A stretch of 64,000 nt of DNA from Janibacter sp. DB-40 (GTDB taxonomy: Bacteria > Actinomycetota > Actinomycetes > Actinomycetales > Dermatophilaceae). A program made the translations under genes and the position numbers. Under the pieces are notes generated by a model. That model searched no databases. It had not been told where the DNA came from and saw nothing but the letters and a program-made list of their open reading frames with translations. Below, in pieces: positions 47,406 through 57,789 of this stretch. The number at the start of each line of letters is the position of its first letter. The first letter of the stretch is position 1. The stretch spans positions 1,054,001 through 1,118,000 of the forward strand of contig NZ_CP120360.1 of NCBI RefSeq assembly GCF_029510815.1, in the 5' to 3' direction.

Positions 47406-49193
47406 GTGGTCACCCGCATGTCCTCCCTCTTCCTCCGCACCCTCCGGGAGGATCCGGCGGACGCGGAGCTGCCGGGGCACAAGCTGCTGGTGCGCGCCGG
47501 GTACGTGCGCCGAGCCGCGCCCGGCATCTACACCTGGCTGCCGCTGGGGCTGCGGGTGCTGCGCAAGGTCGAGGCGATCGTGCGCGAGGAGATGGAGGCG
47601 ATCGGCGGCCAGGAGCTGGCCTTCCCCGCCCTGCTGCCCAAGGAGCCCTACGAGGCGACCAACCGGTGGACCGAGTACGGCGACAACCTCTTCCGCATCG
47701 TCGACCGCAAGGACGCGCAGATGCTGCTCGGGCCCACCCACGAGGAGATGTTCTGCCTCGCGGTCAAGGACATGTACACCTCGTACAAGGACCTGCCGCT
47801 GACGATCTTCCAGATGCAGAACAAGTACCGCGACGAGGCACGGCCGCGCGCCGGTGTGCTGCGCGGACGCGAGTTCATCATGAAGGACTCCTACTCCTTC
47901 GACGTCGACCAGGCGGGCCTGCAGAAGGCCTACGACGCGCACCGCGACGCCTACATCAAGATCTTCGACCGCTTCGGCTTCGAGTACGTCATCGTGCAGG
48001 CCGACTCGGGGGCGATGGGCGGCAGCGCGAGCGAGGAGTTCCTCGCGGTCAGCCCGAACGGCGAGGACACCTTCGTCCGCGACGCCTCCGGCTACGCGGC
48101 CAACGTCGAGGCCGTCGAGATCCCGGTCGCCGCTCCCGTCGAGGTGACGGCCGGCCCGGCGCACGTGGAGGACACCCCCGACACCCCGACCATCGAGACG
48201 CTCGTCGCGGCCCTGCAGGCCGACCACCCGCGCGCCGACGGGCGCCCGTGGACCGCTGCGGACACGCTGAAGAACGTCCTCGTGATGCTCGTCCACCCCG
48301 CCGACGAGGAGCACCCGCAGGGACGCCGTGAGCCGCTGGCCATCGGTGTCCCGGGCGACCGTGACGTGGACGCCAAGCGGCTCGAGGCGCAGGTGGCCCC
48401 GGCGCAGGTCGAGGGCTTCGAGGAGACGGACTTCGCCTCCCACCCGACCCTGGTCAAGGGCTACATCGGGCCGGGGGTGCTCGGGACCGAGCGCGCGTCG
48501 GGGATTCGCTACCTCCTGGACCCCTCGATCGCCGACGGCAGCGCCTGGGTCACCGGCGCCGACGAGCACGGCAAGCACGTCCTCGACCTCGTGCACGGAC
48601 GCGACTTCACCGCCGACGGGCGCATCCAGGCCGCCGAGATCCGCGAGGGCGACCCCAGCCCGAGCGGCACCGGCACGCTCACCCTCGCCCGCGGCGTCGA
48701 GATGGGCCACATCTTCCAGCTCGGCACCAAGTACGCCGAGGCGCTGGGTCTGAAGGTCCTCGACGAGAACGGCAAGCTCGTCACCGTCACCATGGGCTCC
48801 TACGGGGTCGGCGTCACCCGGGCCGTCGGCGTCATCGCCGAGGGCAACCACGACGAGCTCGGCCTCGTCTGGCCGCGCCAGGTCGCCCCCTTCGACGTGC
48901 ACATCGTCGCCGCCGGCAAGGGCGAGGAGATCTTCGCGGGCGCTGCCGACCTCGCCGCGCAGCTGGAGACGAAGGGCGTCGACGTCCTCTACGACGACCG
49001 CGCCGGCAAGGTCAGCCCGGGTGTGAAGTTCAAGGACGCCGAGCTCATCGGCGTCCCCACGATCCTCGTCGTCGGCAAGGGCCTGGCCGAGGGCCTCGTC
49101 GAGATCAAGGACCGCCGCACCGGCGAGCGGCGTGAGGTCCCGGTCGACCGGGCCGTCGAGGCCGTCCTCGCCGAGGTCAGGGGCACGTCATGA
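47406..49193 (+). CDS. proS: Prolyl-tRNA synthetase (bacterial type with editing domain)
   Basis: The 595-aa class II synthetase has motif 1 ([20 protein letters not shown]), motif 2 ([28 protein letters not shown]) and motif 3 ([16 protein letters not shown]). The INS editing domain lies between (about 225-390), as in bacterial ProRS, followed by the anticodon-binding domain. The GTG at 47406 follows AGGAG. The HAD gene overlaps its stop. Confidence 0.96.
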   Translation: MVTRMSSLFLRTLREDPADAELPGHKLLVRAGYVRRAAPGIYTWLPLGLRVLRKVEAIVREEMEAIGGQELAFPALLPKEPYEATNRWTEYGDNLFRIVDRKDAQMLLGPTHEEMFCLAVKDMYTSYKDLPLTIFQMQNKYRDEARPRAGVLRGREFIMKDSYSFDVDQAGLQKAYDAHRDAYIKIFDRFGFEYVIVQADSGAMGGSASEEFLAVSPNGEDTFVRDASGYAANVEAVEIPVAAPVEVTAGPAHVEDTPDTPTIETLVAALQADHPRADGRPWTAADTLKNVLVMLVHPADEEHPQGRREPLAIGVPGDRDVDAKRLEAQVAPAQVEGFEETDFASHPTLVKGYIGPGVLGTERASGIRYLLDPSIADGSAWVTGADEHGKHVLDLVHGRDFTADGRIQAAEIREGDPSPSGTGTLTLARGVEMGHIFQLGTKYAEALGLKVLDENGKLVTVTMGSYGVGVTRAVGVIAEGNHDELGLVWPRQVAPFDVHIVAAGKGEEIFAGAADLAAQLETKGVDVLYDDRAGKVSPGVKFKDAELIGVPTILVVGKGLAEGLVEIKDRRTGERREVPVDRAVEAVLAEVRGTS

Positions 49194-49999
49194 GCATCGA
49201 CGAGGTGCGCCACCCGCTGGCCGTCCACGAGCGGCCGGCTGCGGGCCCGGTGCACGCGGTGATCTTCGACTGGGGCGGCACCCTCACGCCCTGGCACACC
49301 ATCGACCTGGGCCAGCAGTGGCGCGTCTTCGCCCGCGAGGTCCACGGCATCCCCATCGACTCCGACGAGGTGCCCCAGGAGGACCTCGACCGGGCGCAGG
49401 AGCTCGGCGAGCGGCTGCACGCCGTGGAGCAGGCGGCCTGGCAGCGGGTGCGGGAGGACCACCGCAGCGCCCGCCTCGACGACATCCTCGCCGAGGCCGG
49501 CGTCGACCCCCGGGAGGACCGCCACCACGTCGCGCTCGCGGCCTACCGGCGGTTCTGGGAGCCGCACACCCGCACCGACCCGCAGGTGCGACCGCTCCTG
49601 GAGGGACTGCACGCCCGCGGCCTCAAGGTCGGCGTGCTGTCCAACACCATCTGGAGCAGCGAGTTCCACCGGGAGATCTTCGCCCGCGACGGGGTACTCG
49701 ACCTCATCGACGGCGACGTCTACTCCTCGGAGCTGCACGTGATGAAGCCGCACGCCGAGGCCTTCGAGGCGGCCTGCGCGGCCCTCGGGGTCGAGCCGGT
49801 CAACGCGGTCTTCGTCGGCGACCGGCTCTTCGAGGACGTCCTCGGCTCGCAGGAGGTGGGCATGCGGGCGATCTGGGTGCCGCACAAGGACATCCCGACC
49901 GACGAGCAGGTCACCGTCGACGCGACCCCGGATGGCGTGGCCGAGTCCCTCGTCGACGTGCTCGACGTCCTCGACCCGTGGCTCGCCGAGGGCGACTGA
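49190..49999 (+). CDS. HAD-superfamily hydrolase
   Basis: The 269-aa protein has HAD motifs I (FDWGGTLT), II (VLSNT), III (Lys in [12 protein letters not shown]) and IV ([13 protein letters not shown]). In motif I the usual second Asp is replaced (DWGGT), a known variation among HADs. The substrate is unknown. It overlaps the proS stop by ATGA. Confidence 0.85.
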   Translation: MSIDEVRHPLAVHERPAAGPVHAVIFDWGGTLTPWHTIDLGQQWRVFAREVHGIPIDSDEVPQEDLDRAQELGERLHAVEQAAWQRVREDHRSARLDDILAEAGVDPREDRHHVALAAYRRFWEPHTRTDPQVRPLLEGLHARGLKVGVLSNTIWSSEFHREIFARDGVLDLIDGDVYSSELHVMKPHAEAFEAACAALGVEPVNAVFVGDRLFEDVLGSQEVGMRAIWVPHKDIPTDEQVTVDATPDGVAESLVDVLDVLDPWLAEGD

Positions 50000-50036
50000 C
50001 CCGGCCGACCTGCTGCCGGCGCGTGCGCCGTCGGGG

Positions 50037-50750
50037 TCACCCGCTGCCGAGCACCGCGAGCACCTCGTCGACGACCAGCCAGGTCGCCAGCCCCAGCACG
50101 AGGACGAGGCTGGCCTGCCACACGGCTGCCGGGAGCCACGTGAGCCGGGCGAGGACACCGACGTCACTCGTGGCGTCGACCCGGCCGAGCACCGTCGCGA
50201 GGTGGCGCCATGCCCCGACGAGGAGCACCATGCCGACCCCCACGAGCACGTGCTGCTGCAGCACGTCGTCCCGCCACCACCACAGCGCACCCGTCCCGGC
50301 CAGTGCGGCGATGACGACCGCACCGGTGAGTGCCGACCGGACGAAGAGCAGCGCGACCCCCAGCCCCGCCAGCAGCGCCGTCAGGACGGGGGCGGCCCAG
50401 CCCTCCGCCGCGACCCACACGAGGAGCGCCCCGACGAGCGCCGGTGCCGGGTAGCCGGCCCACGTCGTCGCGATGACGCCCGGGCCCGTGGGACGGCCGA
50501 CGGTCACCGCGTGACCGGACATGTCCGCGCGCAGCACGAACCCGCGCAACCGACGGCCGACCGCGACGCCCACCACCGCGTGCGCGAGCTCGTGCACGAG
50601 CGTGACGACGAGGCGCAGCACGCGCCACGCCGGCCACCAGAGCACGGCGACGGCCGCGACGACGAGCACCGTGGCCAGGCCGGGCGCCGCGAGGCGCGGG
50701 GTGCGCGCAGCGGGCAGGGCACGGTCAACGATCTCGGTGAGCAGGTCCAC
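50037..50750 (-). CDS. M50-like membrane protein
   Basis: The 237-aa membrane protein has several hydrophobic helices and HELAH in an early helix (about residues 45-49), the zinc motif form of M50B/SpoIVFB-like proteases. A second conserved motif such as NxxPxxPLDG is not visible, so activity is doubtful. The GTG at 50750 is chosen because the domain begins right after it. It is divergent from cobK. Confidence 0.7.
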   Translation of the reverse strand: MDLLTEIVDRALPAARTPRLAAPGLATVLVVAAVAVLWWPAWRVLRLVVTLVHELAHAVVGVAVGRRLRGFVLRADMSGHAVTVGRPTGPGVIATTWAGYPAPALVGALLVWVAAEGWAAPVLTALLAGLGVALLFVRSALTGAVVIAALAGTGALWWWRDDVLQQHVLVGVGMVLLVGAWRHLATVLGRVDATSDVGVLARLTWLPAAVWQASLVLVLGLATWLVVDEVLAVLGSG

Positions 50751-50799
50751 GCCGCTGACCGTACGGGGTGGGCCTGCGTGCCCGTGGCAGTCTGGGCGC

Positions 50800-51542
50800 A
50801 TGACGCACGTGCTGGTCCTCGGTGGCACCGCCGAGGCCCGTGACCTCGCCGCCCGTCTCGAGGCGAAGGGAGTCCCCCTCACCTCCTCGCTCGCGGGCCG
50901 GGTCTCCTCGCCGCGGTTGCCGGTCGGGTCGGTGCGCGTCGGTGGCTTCGGGGGAGTGGCGGGGCTGGTCGACTGGATCGCCGAGCACGACGTGGGCGCC
51001 GTCGTCGACGCGACCCACCCCTTCGCCGGGACGATGGGCTCCCATGCGGCGCAGGCCTGCTCGCAGACCGGCATCCCGCTCCTGCGACTGGCCCGCCCCG
51101 GCTGGGCGGACCACCCCGACGCCGCCGACTGGACCTGGGTCTCGGGCCACGTCGCCGCCCGTGAGGCGGCCGACGCCCTCGGCGGGACCCCTTCGTCACG
51201 ACCGGTCGGCAGACCCTGCACCACCACCTGGTGGCCTGGGCCGACCGGGAGGTCGTCGTGCGGCTCGTCGAGCCGCCGGAGGACCGGCTGCCGCGGGCGT
51301 GGACGGTGCTGCGCTCGCGCGGGCCCTTCGACGTCGAGGGTGAGGAGGCGCTGCTGCGCGAGCACGGGGTCGGGGTGCTGCTGACCAAGGACTCCGGTGG
51401 GGGCTTCACGGCGGCCAAGCTCGAGGCCGCCCGGGCCCTCGGGATCCCGGTGGTCGTCGTCGCCCGGCCTCCGCGTGCCGAGGGTGTCGCGCAGGTCAGC
51501 GACGCCGCGTCGGCCGTCGACTGGGTGCTCGCCCGCTCCTGA
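50800..51542 (+). pseudogene. cobK: Precorrin-6A reductase CobK, one frameshift
   Basis: The frame from ATG 50800 encodes VLVLGGTAEARDLAARL, AVVDATHPFAGTMGSHAAQAC and GHVAAREAADALGG. At ACCCCTTCG (51187-51195) the frame is lost, then resumes in another as AWADREVVVRLVEPP to DWVLARS. Adding one C restores GGTPFVTTGRQTLHHHLVAWADRE and a 247-aa CobK, the family length. The enzyme reduces precorrin-6A with NADPH. The break coincides exactly with the over-represented CCCCTTCG word. CAGTCT ends six bases before the ATG. Confidence 0.88.
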
Positions 51543-52472
51543 GCCGGATGACCGGGACGACCGCGACGACAACGGCTGCCCCGAGGGTGATGGCACCGAC
51601 GCGACGGGCCAGCCGCACCGCGCGGGGGAGGTCCGCCACCGAGACCGGACGCCCGTGGCCGAGCGCCGGGCGCTCCTCGACCCCGCTCGCGTAGACCGTG
51701 CGGCCACCGAGGCGGACACCCAGTGCCGCCGCGAATCCCGCCTCGACCGGGCCGGCGTTCGGGCTGGGGTGGTCCTTCCCGTCCCGGATTGCCGTGCCGA
51801 CCACCGCTCCCGCGCGAAGGGGGACCGCCGCGGCCGTCGCGAGCACGGTCACCCTGGCCGGCAGCCAGCCCAGGGCGTCGTCGAGGCGGGCGGCGGCCCA
51901 GCCGAAGCGCGCGTACCGCTGCGTGCGGTGGCCGTGCATCGCATCGAGGGTGTTGGCGGCGCGGTGCAGCACCACCCCGAGCGGCCCCAGGAGCGCCCCC
52001 ACACGAGCGTGCCCACGACGGCGTCCGAGGAGTTCTCCGCGACCGACTCGACGGCCGCCCGCGCGACCTCGTCCGCGGTGAGGTCGTCGGTGACCCGCCC
52101 GACGAGGTGGCGCACCCGCGCTCGGGCCCCCGGCAGGTCGCCGGCGGCGAGCAGGTCGTGCACGGCCGTGCCCTCCCGCCCCAGGCTCGTGCCACCGAGG
52201 GCGGCCCACGTCAACACCGCGGTGGCGCCGCCCCGCGCCGGCGCGGGGAGCCGACCGGCGGCGAGCCCGAGGGCGAGCACCGGCGCCAGCACGATCGCCT
52301 CGGTCGCCACCCCGGCTGCGCGCGAGTTCGCGTAGGTGCGGGTCTCGACCCAGCCGGCCCAGGAGCCGAGGAGGGCCACCGGATGACCCCGACGCGGGTC
52401 ACCGAGGAGCTGGTCGGCGACCCACCCCGCGACGAGACCCACCGCGACGGGTGGAGCCGCGGGCAGCGTCAC
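51496..52472 (-). pseudogene. cobD: Adenosylcobinamide-phosphate synthase CobD/CbiB, one frameshift
   Basis: The N-terminal frame from GTG 52472 encodes the CbiB membrane protein ([34 protein letters not shown]). After about 52000 the rest ([47 protein letters not shown]) is in another frame. One extra G in the G5 run at about 51996-52000 restores 325 aa. It attaches aminopropanol (or its phosphate) to adenosylcobyric acid. Its 3' end overlaps the convergent cobK by 47 bp, and its start overlaps the cobU stop (GTGA). Confidence 0.88.
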
Positions 52473-53035
52473 GCCCCGCCCTCCACGGAGCCGTCCACGT
52501 CCTTGACGGTGAGCACCTGCCCGGCGACGACGAGGAGCACCCGGTCGGCGCTGGCGGCGAGGCGCTGGTTGAGCAGCCCGAGGCGGTCGGCGAAGACCCG
52601 CCCGGAGCGGTGCTCGGGGACGACCCCCCAGCCGACCTCGTTCGTCACGGCGACGACGTGCGGTGACGCGTGCCAGGCGGAGTCGAGCGTGGCGATGCGG
52701 TCGTCGAGCCGCGGTCCCCACCGTGACTCGGGAGCCTCCCACGCGCCGAGCTCGTCGAGCTGCGCGGTCAACCACGTGCCGAGGCAGTCGAGGAGCACCG
52801 GCCCCGTGGCACCGGTGAGGGCAGCGGCGGCGTCGGTCGTCTCGACCGTCGACCACGACGCGGGTCGCCGGTCCCGGTGCCGGGCGACGCGTGCGGTCCA
52901 GTCGGCGTCGTCGCTGCGGGGGCCGGTCGCGAGGTAGGTGACCGGGGCGTGGAGCGGCAGGTGCGGGGGCAGCAGCAGCGACTCCGCATGCCGGGACTTG
53001 CCGGAGCGGACACCGCCGGTGACGAGGACGCGCAT
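52469..53035 (-). CDS. cobU: Bifunctional adenosylcobinamide kinase/guanylyltransferase CobU
   Basis: The 188-aa protein has the P-loop [14 protein letters not shown], the conserved TYLATG, the His in ARHRDRRP and [24 protein letters not shown] near the C terminus. It phosphorylates adenosylcobinamide and transfers GMP. Three starts are possible: ATG 53035 (used here), GTG 53041 overlapping the cobS stop, and GTG 53044. Confidence 0.93.
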   Translation of the reverse strand: MRVLVTGGVRSGKSRHAESLLLPPHLPLHAPVTYLATGPRSDDADWTARVARHRDRRPASWSTVETTDAAAALTGATGPVLLDCLGTWLTAQLDELGAWEAPESRWGPRLDDRIATLDSAWHASPHVVAVTNEVGWGVVPEHRSGRVFADRLGLLNQRLAASADRVLLVVAGQVLTVKDVDGSVEGGA

Positions 53036-53037
53036 GC

Positions 53038-53835
53038 TCACCACGCCAGGGTGAGGACGACGAGGGTGGTGGTCAGGGTGACCTCGACGGCGGCCCCGAG
53101 CACGTCACCGTTGATCCCGCCGAGGACGGCGAGGGCCTTCTCGCGCAGGAGGACCGGGGCCAGCAGGCCGAGGACGACCGCGAGGAGGACCATGAGGCCG
53201 CCGCGTAGCAGGTCCCTGCCCTCGAGGAGGGACAGCTGGGGGAGGGTCGCGAGGAGGAGGACCCCGGCCATGACGATCGCGAGGGCCCCCGCGGCGACGA
53301 CGGGCACGGTGCCGACGAAGGCCGCCGCCATCCGGGAGCCGTCCGCCGGTGTCGCGTCCGTCGCGCACAGCCGCGCGCACACCGACCGGGAGAGCAGCAC
53401 CGCGGCGGCCACGACGAGGGCCCCTCGCCAGCCGGCGGCGAGGAGGTCGGCGATGGCGGCGGCCTGGAGCAGGAGCACGAGCACGAGGGCCGCGGCGCCC
53501 ATCGGGCCGATGTCCCCGCAACGCATCACCGTCAGCGCCCGCTCGCGGTCCCAGCCGGCGCCGAGTCCGTCGACGACGTCCGCGAGCCCGTCGAGGTGCA
53601 TGGCCCGGGAGCCGTGCGCGAGCACGAGGAGGACGAGCCCGCCGGCGACGAGGGGCGGCAGCCCCACCTCGACGCCCGCGGCCACCAGTCCGGCGAGGAG
53701 GGCGAGGGGCAGTACCGCGACGGGCGCGAGCAGGAGCGCCGCGCGGGCCGTGCCCCCATCGAGCGTGACCGTGCCGCTGGGGATCCTCGTGAAGGTCCCC
53801 AGTGCCAGCCGCAGCCCGTCGCCGGTCGTGCTCAC
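53038..53835 (-). CDS. cobS: Adenosylcobinamide-GDP ribazoletransferase CobS
   Basis: The 265-aa integral membrane protein has [12 protein letters not shown], the active motif [34 protein letters not shown] and several Ala/Leu-rich helices. It joins alpha-ribazole to adenosylcobinamide-GDP, forming the lower ligand. Its GTG overlaps the cobA stop. Confidence 0.94.
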   Translation of the reverse strand: MSTTGDGLRLALGTFTRIPSGTVTLDGGTARAALLLAPVAVLPLALLAGLVAAGVEVGLPPLVAGGLVLLVLAHGSRAMHLDGLADVVDGLGAGWDRERALTVMRCGDIGPMGAAALVLVLLLQAAAIADLLAAGWRGALVVAAAVLLSRSVCARLCATDATPADGSRMAAAFVGTVPVVAAGALAIVMAGVLLLATLPQLSLLEGRDLLRGGLMVLLAVVLGLLAPVLLREKALAVLGGINGDVLGAAVEVTLTTTLVVLTLAW

Positions 53836-54596
53836 CCGAGGTCCTCCATGCCGGCCAACGCCGCCACGACGTCCCCGACGACGGTGATCGCGGGCGGGGC
53901 GATGCCCCCTTCGTCCGCGGCGCGTGCGATCCCCGACAGGGGAGCGCGCACGACCCGCTGGTCGGGGCTCGCGCCGTTCGCGATGGACGCGGCCGGCGTG
54001 GCCGGGTCGAGGCCGGCCTCGACGAGGGCCCGCGCGATGGGACCGAGCGTGGCCACCCCCATGAGCACGACGAGGGTCAGGCCGGAGGTGGCCAGCGCCG
54101 GCCAGTCGACCTCGCTGCGCGGGTCCTCGGGGGCCACGTGCCCGGAGACGACCGCGACTCCCTGGGACAGGCCGCGGTGGGTGACGGGGATCCCGGCGAG
54201 GGCGGGCACGGCGAAGGCCGAGGAGACGCCCGGCAGGACCTCGACGGGGATGCCGGCGTCGGTGCACGCCTGCCACTCCTCGCCGCCCCGGCCGAAGAGG
54301 TACCCGTCGCCGCCCTTGAACCGCACGACCGTCCGGCCGGCGCGCGCGTGCGTCAGGAGGATGTCGTTGATGCGCTCCTGCGGGGTGAACTCCCCGCGGG
54401 GGATCTTGCCGACGTTGATCACCTCGGCCTGCGGGGCATGCTCGGCGATCGAGGCCAGGGGTGCGAGCCGATCGGTGACGACGACGTCCGCCGCGGCGAG
54501 CGCGTCGCGTCCGGCGAGGGTGAGCAGACCCGGGTCGCCGGGCCCGCCGCCGACGAGGAGGACGCGGCCGGTGCCGTCGCTGGGGGGAGTGCTCAT
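53832..54596 (-). CDS. cobA: Uroporphyrinogen-III C-methyltransferase (SUMT)
   Basis: The 254-aa SAM-dependent methylase has GGGPGDPGLLTLAGRDALAAADVVVTDRL, RFKGGDGYLFGRGGEE and VLPGVSSAFAVPALAGIPVTHRG, the SUMT signature. It makes precorrin-2, the branch point to cobalamin and siroheme. No CysG dehydrogenase or chelatase domain is fused. ATG overlaps the stop of the cobC domain (ATGA). Confidence 0.94.
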   Translation of the reverse strand: MSTPPSDGTGRVLLVGGGPGDPGLLTLAGRDALAAADVVVTDRLAPLASIAEHAPQAEVINVGKIPRGEFTPQERINDILLTHARAGRTVVRFKGGDGYLFGRGGEEWQACTDAGIPVEVLPGVSSAFAVPALAGIPVTHRGLSQGVAVVSGHVAPEDPRSEVDWPALATSGLTLVVLMGVATLGPIARALVEAGLDPATPAASIANGASPDQRVVRAPLSGIARAADEGGIAPPAITVVGDVVAALAGMEDLG

Positions 54597-57178
54597 GCTG
54601 ACCTCGTGTGCTCTCGTCGTGGCAGGATCCGACCCAGCTCGCGCAGCAGGCCGTCGATGGTGTGCGGGTCACGGACGGCGATCCGTACCCACGAAGGGTC
54701 CAACCCCGGAAAAGTATCCCCCCTGCGCACGGCCCAGCCGCAGGTGCGCAGCTCGTCGCGGACGCCGGGGCCCACCCGGGCGAGGACGAAGGGGGCGTGC
54801 GTGCCGGTCGTCGGGACGCCGAGGTGGGCCAGCCCGGTGGCGAGGTGGGCGCGCCAGCGGGTGGTCTCCTCGGCGGCGCGAGCGGCCTCGGTCACGGCGT
54901 GGGGAGCGGCCGTCTCGGTCATGACGCGCAGCGCGAGGGAGCCGACGGACCAGTGCGGCTGCTGGGCGGCGAGGGCGGCGACGAGGTCCGGGTCGCCGGC
55001 GACGTATCCCGCGCGCAGGCCTGCGACGGCCCACGTCTTGGTCAGCGAGCGCACCACGAGGAGCCCGGTGAGGTCACCGGGCAGCAGGGACTGCGTCTCG
55101 CCGGGCACCGCGTCCATGAAGGCCTCGTCGACGAGCACGACGCGTCCCGCCCGCACGAGGGAGCGGATGGCCTCGGCCCGGTGGAGCGCCCCCGTCGGGT
55201 TGGTCGGGTTGCCGAGGACGACCAGGTCGGCGTCGCCGATCTCCTCGGCGGCGGCGTCGGTGAGCGCGAAGTCCTCCTCCGGTCGCAGGAGCACCCGACG
55301 CACGTCGTGGCCGGCCGCGACGAGGGCTGCCTCCGGCTCGGTGAACTGCGGGTGGACGACGACGGCGTCGCGCGGGGTGAGGGCGCGCGCGAGGAGGGTG
55401 AACGCCTCGGCGCCGCCGCTCGTCGGGAGCACCTGGTCCCGCGCCAGGCCGTGCCGGGCAGCGAGTGCGTCGCGGGCGCGGGTGGCGTCCGGGTAGGTCC
55501 CGACCGAGGTCAGCTCGTCGACCAGTGCCGCGGCGAGCCACGCGGGTGGCCGGTCCAGTCGCACGTTGACCGCGAGGTCGACGAGGTCGTCGGCGAGCTC
55601 GGCGTCGCCGTGGTGACGCAGAGGGTCGCCCTGCTCTCCGGACACGATGGTTCTGCTCGGCGAGGTTCGGCAGGGATGCCCCTTGGGGCTTCGCGGCGGT
55701 TCCTGAGGTGCGAGTCCGCCCGGCGGGCGAGCCTCGAAGGGCCGCCCCTGAGTCGGGGCACGCCCTCCCGAACCCGACCAGGCTGCCGCCGCGGTGACGA
55801 AGGAAGAGGCGAGGCCGGGAGAGCCGGCCCAGTGGGTGTGCAGGTAGGAGGCGACGAGGGTGGCGCGACCCGTGCCGGCGGGATCGAGGGCGAAGCCCTC
55901 CTCGCGCCCGTCGAGCGACCAGGCGGCGCTCGTCCCCGCGCCGGGGGAGGTCCGGGTGCGGTGGAACTCGTGCCCCGTGACACGCGTGCCGGCCGGTCCG
56001 AGCACCGAGTCGGTCGCCGAGAGCGCCTCGCGGTAGCCGAGGGTGAGCCGCCGGCCCATCGCGGCCCGTGCCGGCACGGCGCCGACCATCGGGTGGTCGT
56101 CGAGGGAGTCGGCGAGGTAGAGCATCCCCGCGCACTCGGCCACGGTCGGCATCCCGGCGGCGACGGCGGCCCGGATGTCCTCCACGAGGGGGCGGTTCGT
56201 CGACAGTGTCCGCGCGTGGACCTCGGGGAAGCCTCCGCCCAGATACAACCCGCACGTCCCTGCGGGCAGCGCCGCGTCGCGGGCGGGGTCGAGCTCGACG
56301 ACCTGTGCGCCGGCGGCCTCGAGCAGCTCGACGGTCTCCGGGTAGCGGAAGGTGAAGGCACGCCCGCCGCCGACGGCCACGACGGGCCGGTCGGCGCCGG
56401 CCGGGACCGAAGGCTTCACCGCGACCCCGGGCGACCACGGCTCGACCTCCGGGTCGGGAGCGGTGCCCGCGGCGCTGAGCAGCGCGTCGAGGTCGAGGTG
56501 CTGCTCGGCGACCGCGGCGATGTGGTCCAGCGTCGCGGCGGCGGAGTCGCGCTCGGCGGCCGGGACGAGCCCGAGGTGGCGCGAGGGGACGTGCATCCCG
56601 GCGTCCCGGGCGAGCACGCCCCACACGGGGACGCCGACGGCCTCGACGGCCCGCCGGGCCTCCTCCCCGTGCCGGTGGGTGCCGGCCTTGTTGAGCACGA
56701 CGCCGACGACGTCCAGCCGCGGGTCGATCGCCGCGAGCCCGTGCACGGTCGCGGCGACCGTCCGGGACGTGGCGGAGATGTCCACGACGAGCACGACCGG
56801 GGTGCGGGTGAGCGTCGCGACGTGCGCGCTGGAGGCGAAGCCGTCGGTGCCCAGGCGCCCGTCGAGCAGACCCATGACCCCCTCGATGACGGCGATGTCC
56901 GCGGCCGTGGGGTGCGTGGCCCCGCGGGCGAGGAGGGGAGCGACCCTCCCTTCGCCCACCAGCCACGGGTCGAGGGTGCGGCTCGCCCGGCCGGTGGCGA
57001 GCGCGTGGTAGCCGGGATCGATGTAGTCGGGCCCGACCTTGGCCGGTGCGACGGCCAGGCCGCGGCGCGCCAGGGCCGCCATGATCCCGACGGCGACGGT
57101 CGTCTTGCCGTGCCCGGAGGCGGGGGCGGCGACGAGCACGCGGGGAAGGGGGGCGCTCACCTGCTCCGGTGAGGTCAC
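54593..57178 (-). CDS. cobB: Fusion: cobyrinate a,c-diamide synthase CobB/CbiA plus CobC-like PLP decarboxylase
   Basis: The 861-aa frame has a CbiA domain with P-loop APASGHGKTT (19-27), VGPDYIDPGYH, EGVMGLLDG and a GATase domain with Cys349 (VAECAGML). After a ~40-residue Pro/Arg-rich linker (about 470-511) comes a fold-type I PLP domain (about 512-861) with VLPTSGGAEAFTLLARAL, LGNPTNPTGAL and the Lys of SLTKTWAVAGLRAGY, the CobC/CobD threonine-phosphate decarboxylase type. An in-frame GTG at 55645 could start CobC alone (350 aa, the normal length), and the linker looks like translated spacer. So either a real fusion or a lost stop codon is possible. GTG 57178 overlaps the cobO stop. Confidence 0.88.
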   Translation of the reverse strand: MTSPEQVSAPLPRVLVAAPASGHGKTTVAVGIMAALARRGLAVAPAKVGPDYIDPGYHALATGRASRTLDPWLVGEGRVAPLLARGATHPTAADIAVIEGVMGLLDGRLGTDGFASSAHVATLTRTPVVLVVDISATSRTVAATVHGLAAIDPRLDVVGVVLNKAGTHRHGEEARRAVEAVGVPVWGVLARDAGMHVPSRHLGLVPAAERDSAAATLDHIAAVAEQHLDLDALLSAAGTAPDPEVEPWSPGVAVKPSVPAGADRPVVAVGGGRAFTFRYPETVELLEAAGAQVVELDPARDAALPAGTCGLYLGGGFPEVHARTLSTNRPLVEDIRAAVAAGMPTVAECAGMLYLADSLDDHPMVGAVPARAAMGRRLTLGYREALSATDSVLGPAGTRVTGHEFHRTRTSPGAGTSAAWSLDGREEGFALDPAGTGRATLVASYLHTHWAGSPGLASSFVTAAAAWSGSGGRAPTQGRPFEARPPGGLAPQEPPRSPKGHPCRTSPSRTIVSGEQGDPLRHHGDAELADDLVDLAVNVRLDRPPAWLAAALVDELTSVGTYPDATRARDALAARHGLARDQVLPTSGGAEAFTLLARALTPRDAVVVHPQFTEPEAALVAAGHDVRRVLLRPEEDFALTDAAAEEIGDADLVVLGNPTNPTGALHRAEAIRSLVRAGRVVLVDEAFMDAVPGETQSLLPGDLTGLLVVRSLTKTWAVAGLRAGYVAGDPDLVAALAAQQPHWSVGSLALRVMTETAAPHAVTEAARAAEETTRWRAHLATGLAHLGVPTTGTHAPFVLARVGPGVRDELRTCGWAVRRGDTFPGLDPSWVRIAVRDPHTIDGLLRELGRILPRREHTRSA

Positions 57179-57789
57179 CACTCGATGCCCTTCTGGCCCT
57201 TCTGGCCGCGGTCGAAGGGGTGCTTGACCTTCGTCATCTCGGTCGCGACGTCGGCGATCTCGAGCAGCTTGGGGTGCGGGTCGCGGCCGGTGATGACGAC
57301 GTGCTGGTAGCCGGGGCGCTGCCTCAGCGTCTCCACCACGTCGTCGACGTCGACCCAGCCCCACTTGAGGACGTAGGTGAACTCGTCGAGCACGTAGACG
57401 GTGTGCGTCTCCGCGCCGAGACGGCGCTTGATCTCGGCCCACCCCTCGCGGGCGTCCGCGGCGTGGTCCTCCTCGGTCCCGGCCTTGCGCGACCAGGACC
57501 AGCCCGAGCCCATCTTGTGCCACTCGACGGGCGCGCCCTCGCCGGTCTCCTCGTGCAGGCGGCCGAGGGTCCGGTAGACCTCCTCCTCGCCGATCCGCCA
57601 CTTGGCGGACTTGACGAACTGGAAGACGCCGATGGGCCAGCCCTGGTTCCAGCCGCGCAGCGCGAGCCCGAAGGCGGCGGTGGACTTGCCCTTGCCGGTG
57701 CCGCCGTGGACGACGACGAGCGGGGAGTGGCGGCGCTGCCGCGTGGTGAGGCCGTCGTCCGGCGTGACCGGAGTGCGTCCGCGGGCCAT
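57175..57789 (-). CDS. cobO: Cob(I)yrinic acid a,c-diamide adenosyltransferase
   Basis: The 204-aa CobO/BtuR-type protein has P-loop VHGGTGKGKSTAAFGLALRG, FQFVKSAKWRIGEE, YVLDEFTYVLKWGW and VVITGRDPHPKLLEIADVATEM. It adds the 5'-deoxyadenosyl group to cob(I)alamin precursors. The ATG overlaps the chelatase stop by one base (TGATG). Confidence 0.95.
   Translation of the reverse strand: MARGRTPVTPDDGLTTRQRRHSPLVVVHGGTGKGKSTAAFGLALRGWNQGWPIGVFQFVKSAKWRIGEEEVYRTLGRLHEETGEGAPVEWHKMGSGWSWSRKAGTEEDHAADAREGWAEIKRRLGAETHTVYVLDEFTYVLKWGWVDVDDVVETLRQRPGYQHVVITGRDPHPKLLEIADVATEMTKVKHPFDRGQKGQKGIEW

Noticed and set aside
50000..50036. Terminator between the HAD gene and the M50-like gene
   Set aside because: Only short imperfect palindromes such as GGCGCGTGCGCC are present; not strong enough to call.
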